A stretch of 13,194 bases of DNA, from positions 1-13,194 of the forward strand of contig NZ_JBJGXI010000076.1 in assembly GCF_045635475.1 (NCBI RefSeq), in the 5' to 3' direction. The position numbers and the translations under genes were made by a program. The notes beneath the pieces were generated by a model. It was not told the DNA's origin. It did no database searches and worked only from the letters and a program-made list of their open reading frames with translations. Positions 7,854 to 13,194 of the stretch are shown one piece after another. Origin of the DNA: JBJGXI01 sp045635475. Its GTDB lineage: Bacteria > Bacillota > Bacilli > Bacillales > Amphibacillaceae. Within the stretch, counting starts at the first letter, position 1, and every line of letters begins with the position of its first letter.

Positions 7854-10222
7854 AGGCTCTCCTTTCTGATCGGGATTTTCAATTCAGCTGTCCGACTATC
7901 ATCGATCGCTTTTATCGTAATGGACGTAGCATCTGGATCATCTGCTTGCACAATCGCCATTGCTTCTCCATAGTAAGTACTTGTTTCTGAATTGGTATAA
8001 CCTTCTGGATTATATGGACAAGCATGCCCAAGCCCAACTAATTTCCCACCTGTTACGTTGATCTTTACTTTGTTTTTCTCCATCGGTTTTACGATCTTTG
8101 CTTCATCTGTATAAGCAATCCGAATGTAAGTTAAACCACCAGATTTCACAGTTTCCTCTTCTGACTCTAAGCTTAAATACGTAGAATCTGCTGCTGTTTT
8201 TAATGTATGACGACCTACTTCAATACCCGATTCGTCATAAGCGATTGCCGTAATCGTCCCTTTTTTATAAGGTGTTTCAATTACTGACCGACAGCCTTTT
8301 GTTATTTTTTTCTTTGCAACAAGCTTATCGTTCACTAATAAGTGAATAGATGCAGCGCGAGCATAGACTTCTACTTTTGCTTTCGTACCCTCACAACCGG
8401 GCCAAGTCCAAGACGGCATTGCATCCGTCATTTTCCAAGCTGATGGCGTATGCTTTCCTGTCTGATATACAGGTTTTACTGCAATTAAAGGACCTTTCGT
8501 CTTCTCCAGTGCCACTTTTGTAAATAAGGCTTCACCAATCTCTCGGCCAGTAATATCAATTCGTCCACTACCAGCAGTCATCCATGCCGCTAGATCTGGA
8601 TTCTTAGGAGCATAATCTTCATACACCCAGGAACCAATCCCTACTTCTCCGATATAATCAATTCCAGCCCATACAAAGTCACCAATAATCCTAGGCTGCT
8701 CTTTAGCAAGTTCCATAAATTCATAAGCATCTTTACAAAATGTTTCCGTACCGAGAATCAATCGATTCGGATATTTTTTTAAATCTTTTTTATAGCGTAA
8801 AATGCCGTAGTTGTAACCAGCTATATCCATATTCGCGAAAGCATCACGTGTTTTCAGATCAGATCCACGTAGTGAAGCTCCAATCTTCATCGTTTTATCA
8901 CCAAGAAGCCCCGCCAATTTATTATAAAATTCACTACCTACAGCTTTCTTTTTACTATCTTTACTTGCTTTTTCATCGGTATAAACGCCAAAACCTAAGG
9001 AGCTTAAATAGTTAAAGAAAATATTAACACCACAAGTCACCGGTCTTGTAGAATCAAGCTTGTGTAAGAACGCTGTCATTTGACCTGTAATCTCGATACC
9101 TCGTTCTTGTGCGGTTTCTGATACTTCATTTCCAGTTGAATAAAGAATCACACTCGGATGATTATAGTCTTTATTCACCATATCTTCTAAATCCGCTTGC
9201 CACCATTCACTAAAATAAGCAGCATAGTCGTAACGCGTTTTGTGGATATACCACATGTCTACATATTCATCCATCATAAGCATGCCTAATTCATCACAAG
9301 CTCTTAACATTGCTTTGGAGCACGGATTATGCGCTGAGCGGATCGCGTTATAGCCAACATCTTGAAGCACTTTCACTTTACGTCTTTCCGCATCTTCATG
9401 AGCTGCTGCACCTAAGAGGCCATTATCATGGTGCACACAAGCACCTTTTAAAATAACTCGTTCACCGTTGATTTCTAAACCTTTATCGGCACTCCAGTCA
9501 ATCGTACGAATACCAAATGTTTCTTCATATTGGTGATTTTCGAACTCAACATGGCACGTATATAAGTTAGGTGTATCTGGAGACCATAACTGTGCATTCG
9601 GTACCTCTAACTCTATCTTTACAGCACCTTCAGTTTTGTCAGTTTTCGATACGACAACATCTTGTTGTTGCTTAATATCAACTTTCACTTCACCTGGTGT
9701 ATTTGTTTCAATCGAAACTTCGATTTTTGCAGGAGAAATACTTAATGTTTTCACTTTAATTCCGTTTAGTTTCACATGCTTGTTTGGTAAAACGTACATG
9801 TGTACAGGTCGATAAATGCCTGATCCAGTGTACCAGCGACTATTAGGTTGATCGGCATTCCTGGCAATAACTTCAATCGTATTATCTGCATCGTAGTTTA
9901 AATATTTCGTAGCATCGACGTAGAAGTTAGTATAACCATACGGTCGATACATCGCTTTCACACCATTGATATATACTTCAGCATTTCGGTAGACGCCTTC
10001 AAACTCAAATACTATATATTTATCTTGATACTCTTTTGGAATAAAAAATGTTTTCTTGTAAACGTAGTCCCCGCCCATATGATAGCTAATATTACCAGCA
10101 CCATCACTGTTTTCTGTTCTAGGTTCATTGAGCATCGCATCATGTGGTAGTGTTATCTCTGTTTCTGGATTTTGGCCAGCGCTTCCATAATACCAACCCT
10201 GATTAAAATCAATTTGCTTCAT
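7847..10222 (-). CDS. Cytoplasmic GH2 beta-galactosidase/beta-glycosidase
   Basis: A 791-residue retaining glycoside hydrolase of family 2. Order: jelly-roll sugar-binding domain (about 1-145, ending in WYTGSGIYRPV), Ig-like domain (150-240), TIM barrel (about 245-560), then two or more beta-sandwich domains (about 565-785) as in DUF4982-containing enzymes. The barrel carries RSAHNP (295-300), the acid/base Glu366 in STGNEVSE and the nucleophile Glu493 in LILGTETF, followed by FVWAGIDYIGE. The catalytic set is complete. Homologues are usually labelled beta-galactosidase, but beta-glucuronidase or other beta-glycosidase activity is possible. There is no signal peptide. I start it at the ATG at 10222, preceded by AAGGTGA; the longer in-frame start at 10300 would run through the cre site and promoter. 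It is the first gene of the operon, directly behind the LytTR-like repeat, and overlaps GH78 by 7 bases. Confidence 0.93.
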   Translation of the reverse strand: MKQIDFNQGWYYGSAGQNPETEITLPHDAMLNEPRTENSDGAGNISYHMGGDYVYKKTFFIPKEYQDKYIVFEFEGVYRNAEVYINGVKAMYRPYGYTNFYVDATKYLNYDADNTIEVIARNADQPNSRWYTGSGIYRPVHMYVLPNKHVKLNGIKVKTLSISPAKIEVSIETNTPGEVKVDIKQQQDVVVSKTDKTEGAVKIELEVPNAQLWSPDTPNLYTCHVEFENHQYEETFGIRTIDWSADKGLEINGERVILKGACVHHDNGLLGAAAHEDAERRKVKVLQDVGYNAIRSAHNPCSKAMLRACDELGMLMMDEYVDMWYIHKTRYDYAAYFSEWWQADLEDMVNKDYNHPSVILYSTGNEVSETAQERGIEITGQMTAFLHKLDSTRPVTCGVNIFFNYLSSLGFGVYTDEKASKDSKKKAVGSEFYNKLAGLLGDKTMKIGASLRGSDLKTRDAFANMDIAGYNYGILRYKKDLKKYPNRLILGTETFCKDAYEFMELAKEQPRIIGDFVWAGIDYIGEVGIGSWVYEDYAPKNPDLAAWMTAGSGRIDITGREIGEALFTKVALEKTKGPLIAVKPVYQTGKHTPSAWKMTDAMPSWTWPGCEGTKAKVEVYARAASIHLLVNDKLVAKKKITKGCRSVIETPYKKGTITAIAYDESGIEVGRHTLKTAADSTYLSLESEEETVKSGGLTYIRIAYTDEAKIVKPMEKNKVKINVTGGKLVGLGHACPYNPEGYTNSETSTYYGEAMAIVQADDPDATSITIKAIDDSRTAELKIPIRKESLC

Positions 10223-10269
10223 ATGACTCACCTTCTTTTTAACATTTTCCCGATATTTCTTAATTATGA

Positions 10270-10284
10270 TAATAACGCTTTCAT
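10270..10284 (-). promoter_or_regulatory. cre site (CcpA operator) for the glycosidase operon
   Basis: ATGAAAGCGTTATTA on the minus strand matches the catabolite-responsive element consensus WTGNAANCGNWNWCA at 14 of 15 positions (T for C at position 14). It lies 48 bases before the GH2 start and just downstream of the candidate -10, where bound CcpA would block initiation or early elongation. It predicts repression when glucose or another preferred sugar is present. Confidence 0.7.
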
Positions 10285-10313
10285 ATATTAGCGCACGCAT
10301 TTTTCATGAACGG
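10285..10313 (-). promoter_or_regulatory. Candidate promoter of the glycosidase operon
   Basis: TAATAT (10290-10285) is a plausible -10. Seventeen bases upstream, the -35 position (10313-10308) reads CCGTTC, a poor hexamer that lies inside the proximal LytTR-like repeat. A weak -35 overlapped by an activator site is what is expected for a promoter that depends on a LytTR regulator. The start of transcription would fall on or next to the cre site. Confidence 0.45.
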
Positions 10314-10335
10314 TCACTTTTTTTGCATGAATGGT
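10305..10335 (-). promoter_or_regulatory. LytTR-type direct repeat upstream of the GH2 operon
   Basis: On the minus strand ACCATTCATG (10335-10326) and ACCGTTCATG (10314-10305) are direct repeats whose starts are exactly 21 bp apart, two helical turns. The proximal copy fits the AgrA-type consensus (WMMGTTNRK) at all nine positions and the distal copy at eight. AgrA, ComE and similar LytTR regulators bind such paired 9-bp sites about 12 bp apart just upstream of the -35. The LytTR regulator encoded at 12192-12893 is the obvious candidate protein. Confidence 0.65.
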
Positions 10336-10358
10336 TTTACTTAATTTTCCTGGGTAAC

Positions 10359-10389
10359 AAAAAAAGTAGAACCTTATTTGAGGTCCTAC
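10359..10389 (-). terminator. Rho-independent terminator upstream of the glycosidase operon
   Basis: On the minus strand an 8-bp stem (10389-10382 with 10373-10366, one G.U pair, 8-nt loop) is followed by seven T. It separates the two-component genes and the repeat-rich spacer from the operon control region. The glycosidase operon should therefore have its own promoter rather than be read through from the kinase gene. Confidence 0.75.
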
Positions 10390-10450
10390 CTTAGTACTGC
10401 CTTTTTATTTTGAGGTCGTCCATCCTGCAGCGCGGTGACGAGTCGTTAAC

Positions 10451-10625
10451 GGCCACCAGTGCACTTATCTGTGACAACAGAGGCATAATTAAAATTATGC
10501 GGCCACCAGCGCGCTTATTTGATTGAAATTGTTGTTTCAGTGGATTGCTATTGGTAAATAAGGGCTGTGGTGGCCGTCAAATCGTCAAAATTAGAATTTA
10601 TGGCGAAATAAGCGCTTATATGGCC
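10451..10625. repeat. Two inverted pairs of 50-bp-period repeats
   Basis: Four copies of a 20-bp core resembling AAATAAGnGCnnTGGTGGCC are present: 10451-10470 and 10501-10520 on the minus strand, 10556-10575 and 10606-10625 on the plus strand. Within each pair the spacing is exactly 50 bp; copies 3 and 4 are both followed by GTCAAAT. Copies 2 and 3 face each other and are complementary at 17 of 20 positions across a 35-nt spacer, so a transcript would fold into a hairpin. A perfect palindrome (10483-10500, arms GCATAATT/AATTATGC) separates copies 1 and 2. This is a non-coding intergenic repeat cluster; no gene is seen in it. Confidence 0.75.
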
Positions 10626-10730
10626 GTCAAATTCAGATTTTCTCATCGAACGGCTAGTTCCGTGATTAGAACTCCAGACAATCGATCCTCGAAAATAAAA
10701 CGCGCACTTTCTTCGAGCGTTGTAATTCAA

Positions 10731-10800
10731 TGTCCTGTGGGAACGCACGCGTCTGAAGACCCCGTAGCCGCGTTTCTGAGAGAAGGCGGAAAGCGCCTGC
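10731..10800 (+). repeat. Degenerate Bacillaceae-type intergenic repeat
   Basis: The stretch reads like the GC-richer repeat often found between genes in Bacillaceae, with the recognisable blocks GGGAACGCACGCGTCTGAAG, GACCCCGTAG and GGCGGAAAGCGCC. CTGTGGG (10735-10741) pairs with CCCGTAG (10761-10767) through two G.U pairs where the version I recall has plain CTGCGGG/CCCGCAG. The identification rests on memory of the motif, not on a search. The rest of 10626-10854 holds no gene that I can support. Confidence 0.5.
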
Positions 10801-10854
10801 CCGGCCTAAAATCACGAACACTTTGTCGCATTCTATAGAAAGCACCTCACTTCC

Positions 10855-12168
10855 TCAACCTAACGGAATAAGAATCCGCAGCTCAAACCATTCATCCTCA
10901 GCCTTGATTGTCATTGAGCCTTGATATTTCTTCACGGTTTGTTGGATGCTTTTTAATCCATATCCATGGAAATCTTTATTCTTTTTCGTAGTAACCGGTA
11001 ACCCATTGTTAAAGGTTAAATTCCCTTCATAACAATTTTCAGCACTTACACGCAAAAAGTTCTTTTGCTGACTAACAGTTAAATGGATTAATCTTTTATC
11101 AGTATCCTGAATTTTTTTCACACTTTCAATGGCATTATCTAATATATTCCCAAATAAAGTGCTAATATCGACTGGATCCATAAAATCAAGCGCTGTTCCT
11201 TCGGCTACAACAGTCAAAGTAACATTAATATCTTGGCAATATAGTTGTTTCCCCATGAGTACCGTATCCAGTACTTTATTGCCCGTTTTATTTTGCGCTT
11301 CATACACTTTAATATCATCTTCCATTTGTTCTAAATAGTCATATGCTTCTTGTGTATTCGCATCTTGTTTTAATGCGATAATTTGATGTTTTAAATCATG
11401 ATATTTTTGGTTAACCATGTCTATACTTTTCTCAGACATCTCATAATTAGCAATTTGCAGTTTTAATAAATTCTGTAATTTTTCCATTTCGAACTTCATT
11501 TTCATTTCATTAATTTGGATATGATACGCAAACAGTAAAGCTACGCCCCCAAAATCTACTAGTGTACGTATATTAAAAATATCTCTTGCCATACTGCCGC
11601 TAAATGGTGTGTTTTGATAGATGTAGCTAATGTTACTCATGGTGAATACTACTGCAACAATAATAAAGGCAGACACCATTTCTCTAGATGTGACATCATG
11701 GGATGAACGTTCCCCGTCAAATCGTCTTTCTAAAAGGAACATTAAAGCTAAAAGAATACTATAACTGATAAAAACAAACACATATGTCGTGAAATAAGAA
11801 AACGTAATATCTAAATCTAAAACTACAAAATAATACATTTGATAGACGAAAGATGCAATAAATTCACCAACAATAAATGCTCGAGCTGTGTAGTATCCTA
11901 CGCTCAGTACGGAAATATCACTCATAAAATAAATAAATAAAAAAATAATACCAGTCGACAACAATATACTCGGCACAAAAAATAACATCGGTACATCTGT
12001 ATTAATAATTTCCATATATACAAATAAAAGTACTAGAAAAAACAATGAAATAATAATAGACTCTGTTTTCGTTCTTTTGCTTTTACTTAATAAAATAAAA
12101 AGTAAAGCACCCATCCAGTATGCTATAGCATAAAATCCTCCTGGTGTTTCCGCTAAATCGTAAGGCAT
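10855..12168 (-). CDS. GHKL sensor histidine kinase (AgrC/ComD type)
   Basis: A 437-residue membrane sensor kinase that should phosphorylate the regulator encoded just upstream. The N-terminal half has six or seven membrane segments between about residues 12 and 217 and no large extracellular domain, so the signal is probably sensed within the membrane or short loops. A coiled-coil linker (about 218-255) leads to the phospho-acceptor His257 in YHDLKH. The ATPase domain shows the N box NILDNAIE (341-348) and a G box HGYGLKSI (401-408). This is the HPK10/GHKL layout used with LytTR regulators for peptide signals in AgrC and ComD, but no peptide precursor gene is next to it here. AAAGGAG lies 8 bases before the ATG; the gap to the regulator gene is 23 bp, so the two form one operon. 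The signal may be a glycoside or breakdown product, which is inference from the neighbours. Confidence 0.92.
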   Translation of the reverse strand: MPYDLAETPGGFYAIAYWMGALLFILLSKSKRTKTESIIISLFFLVLLFVYMEIINTDVPMLFFVPSILLSTGIIFLFIYFMSDISVLSVGYYTARAFIVGEFIASFVYQMYYFVVLDLDITFSYFTTYVFVFISYSILLALMFLLERRFDGERSSHDVTSREMVSAFIIVAVVFTMSNISYIYQNTPFSGSMARDIFNIRTLVDFGGVALLFAYHIQINEMKMKFEMEKLQNLLKLQIANYEMSEKSIDMVNQKYHDLKHQIIALKQDANTQEAYDYLEQMEDDIKVYEAQNKTGNKVLDTVLMGKQLYCQDINVTLTVVAEGTALDFMDPVDISTLFGNILDNAIESVKKIQDTDKRLIHLTVSQQKNFLRVSAENCYEGNLTFNNGLPVTTKKNKDFHGYGLKSIQQTVKKYQGSMTIKAEDEWFELRILIPLG

Positions 12169-12191
12169 GATGTCGCTCCTTTACACATGAA

Positions 12192-12893
12192 TTACATATT
12201 CCATTGATCGACTAACGCTTCCATAAGCGGTTTTCTTCTTGCTCGACTAATTGGAAGCTCCTCTCCTTTAACTACAGCACCTTGATCTTTTACGGCTTCA
12301 ACATGAGCAAGATTAACTAAGTAGCCTCTATGGATTCTAAAAAATGGGTCATCATTTAATTCCTTTTCGATGTCCTTAATTGCTCCTGATGATTCAATTT
12401 CCCCGTCTTTAGTCATTAGCATTAACTTATGACCTTGGCTTTCAATATAGTAAATATCTGACACGACAATACGTGTATAGCCACTTTTCACTTTAACAGC
12501 CAGGTACTTCGCTTCTTTTTTGTCTAACCTATGAATCGCCTTATTTAACCGTTCTGAAAATGCAAAATAAGTAATTGGTTTTAACACATAATCGAGCGCA
12601 TCAACAGCATAGCCTTTAATCGCATACTGCGCCATATTCGTTATAAAAATAATCACGACTTTCGTATCAATCTTTCTAATTTCTTCTGCTGCTGACATTC
12701 CATCCATCAATGGCATTTGGACATCCATTAATATAATGTCAAATTGCGCATCATACTTATTAATAAACTGATCACCATCAGTAAATGTTTCCACATCAAG
12801 CGATACTTGATTTTCTTTTTGAAACTTTTGCAAGTAATCTAATAATTGCTCCTGATAGATGGACTCATCTTCCACAACTGCAATACGTAACAT
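12192..12893 (-). CDS. LytTR-family response regulator
   Basis: A 233-residue response regulator. The receiver domain (about 1-122) has the acidic pair Glu8/Asp9, the phospho-acceptor Asp57 in ILMDVQMP, Thr85 and Lys105 in LKP. The DNA-binding LytTR domain (about 133-231) has IYYIES, FFRIHRGYLVN (184-194) and LPISRARRKPL near the end, the conserved residues of AgrA, LytR and ComE. All key residues are intact and the length is normal. AAGGAG (12906-12901) lies 7 bases before the ATG. It is the first gene of an operon with the GHKL kinase. Its likely target in this window is the 21-bp-period direct repeat at 10305-10335, which fits the LytTR site pattern. No clear copy of that site is seen before its own gene, so autoregulation is not evident. 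Confidence 0.94.
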   Translation of the reverse strand: MLRIAVVEDESIYQEQLLDYLQKFQKENQVSLDVETFTDGDQFINKYDAQFDIILMDVQMPLMDGMSAAEEIRKIDTKVVIIFITNMAQYAIKGYAVDALDYVLKPITYFAFSERLNKAIHRLDKKEAKYLAVKVKSGYTRIVVSDIYYIESQGHKLMLMTKDGEIESSGAIKDIEKELNDDPFFRIHRGYLVNLAHVEAVKDQGAVVKGEELPISRARRKPLMEALVDQWNM

Positions 12894-12987
12894 ACCAACA
12901 CTCCTTTTTTAAGAATTGTAAAGCTAGGCGCATGCAATAAGCAGTTCGGACACTTCTTCTGTCTTGACCAGATTTTTTGTCCTTTAC

Positions 12988-12996
12988 ACTATACCA
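12988..12996 (-). promoter_or_regulatory. Candidate extended -10 promoter of the two-component operon
   Basis: On the minus strand TGGTATAGT (12996-12988) matches the extended -10 pattern TGnTATAAT with one change. It lies about 95 bases before the regulator start. The -35 position would fall at or inside the end of the IS605-like element and has no good hexamer. Without an experiment this remains a weak call. Confidence 0.4.
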
Positions 12997-13007
12997 AACA
13001 TTGAAGT

Positions 13008-13194
13008 TTGACACTCCCATAGCTAAAGCAATGGGATTCTAAAGTACTATCGCGTTCGCAGTCCGTTTCTGGTTTGAACTAGCCTTTGGTTAAGAGGTGT
13101 GTCATCACCTCGTCCTGTTTCGTTCTATACACCTTTGGTGCATATGTACCTAACAGGCGGTGTTGCTATTACCACAACACTAGGTTCTTAGGAT
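13008..13194 (-). mobile_element. Right end of an IS200/IS605-family (TnpB-type) element, partial
   Basis: On the minus strand the sequence runs through several small hairpins to an imperfect hairpin CCCATTGC-TTTA-GCTATGGG (13035-13016), then GAGTGTCAA ending at 13008. A subterminal hairpin followed by TCAA is typical of the right end of IS605-family elements, where TCAA is a known TnpA cleavage site. The element continues beyond the window edge. No TnpA or TnpB reading frame is visible: every minus-strand frame near the edge is closed by a stop within the first few dozen codons. The boundary at 13008 is inferred. Confidence 0.6.
13008..13194 (-). ncRNA. Probable omega-RNA (TnpB guide RNA) scaffold, 5' end outside window
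   Basis: The minus strand can form several stems in a row: GTGTTG/CAACAC (arms 13175-13180 and 13160-13165) inside a possible outer CCTA/TAGG pairing, CACC-TTT-GGTG (13130-13140), GAGGTG/CACCTC (13106-13111 with 13094-13099) and the terminal hairpin at 13016-13035. In IS605 and IS1341-type elements the RNA made from the 3' end of tnpB through the right end guides TnpB, with the guide taken from DNA just outside the element. Here the guide would be ACTTCAATGTTTGGTA (13007-12992). The stems are visible; the RNA's existence is inferred. Confidence 0.5.

Noticed and set aside
10223..10300. Upstream extension of the GH2 gene to an in-frame ATG at 10300
   Set aside because: The added 26 residues are unlike GH2 proteins, would be encoded through the candidate promoter and cre site, and lack a ribosome binding site; AAGGTGA precedes the ATG at 10222.
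10451..10625. CRISPR array
   Set aside because: The repeats are only four, in two opposite orientations and degenerate, and the material between them is partly repeated too; there are no cas genes.
10545..10838. Plus-strand open frame of 97 codons in the spacer
   Set aside because: It runs through the repeat cluster and the Bacillaceae-type repeat, has no convincing ribosome binding site and shows no protein family features.
13140..13194. C-terminal end of a tnpB gene inside the window
   Set aside because: Minus-strand frames at the edge hit stops within the first few codons in all frames or show no zinc-finger (CxxC) or TnpB-like residues, so the coding end cannot be supported here.

Overview
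The window is about 13.2 kb of low-GC DNA with every recognisable gene on the minus strand. The AAGGAG-type ribosome binding sites, a LytTR/GHKL two-component pair, a GPH-family transporter and what looks like a degenerate copy of a Bacillaceae intergenic repeat all point to a Bacillota, most likely a member of the Bacillaceae. That placement comes from recognition of families, not from a search.

Layout in the direction of transcription (right to left). (1) 13194-13008: right end of an IS200/IS605-family (TnpB-type) element with a structured, omega-RNA-like region; no transposase gene lies in the window. (2) 12893-10855: a LytTR response regulator followed 23 bp later by a GHKL sensor kinase of the AgrC/ComD type. 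(3) 10854-10390: a gene-free stretch holding a degenerate Bacillaceae-type repeat and two inverted pairs of 50-bp-period repeats. A minus-strand terminator (10389-10359) follows. (4) 10335-10270: a compact control region with a 21-bp-period direct repeat that fits LytTR binding sites, a candidate -10 and a good cre (CcpA) site. (5) 10222-51: a five-gene glycoside-use cluster, GH2 - GH78 - GPH transporter - (105-bp gap with a stem-loop) - membrane-anchored GH3 - small 4-TM protein, closed by a rho-independent terminator at 37-2.

Proposed working: the kinase senses an extracellular cue and the LytTR regulator activates the glycosidase operon through the direct repeat, while CcpA represses it when preferred sugars are present. 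The GH3 enzyme is predicted to be tethered outside the cell and has its domains in the order GH3_C - FnIII - GH3_N, the reverse of most family members. It would trim beta-linked glucose or a similar sugar. The GPH permease would import the remaining glycoside, and the cytoplasmic alpha-L-rhamnosidase (GH78) and beta-glycosidase (GH2) would finish it. A rhamnose-containing plant or microbial glycoside is the best guess for the substrate; this is inference. The points most worth a second look are the predicted LytTR control of the operon, the permuted double-anchored GH3 with its translationally coupled 4-TM partner, and the IS605 right end whose expected guide sequence falls on the regulator's candidate promoter.
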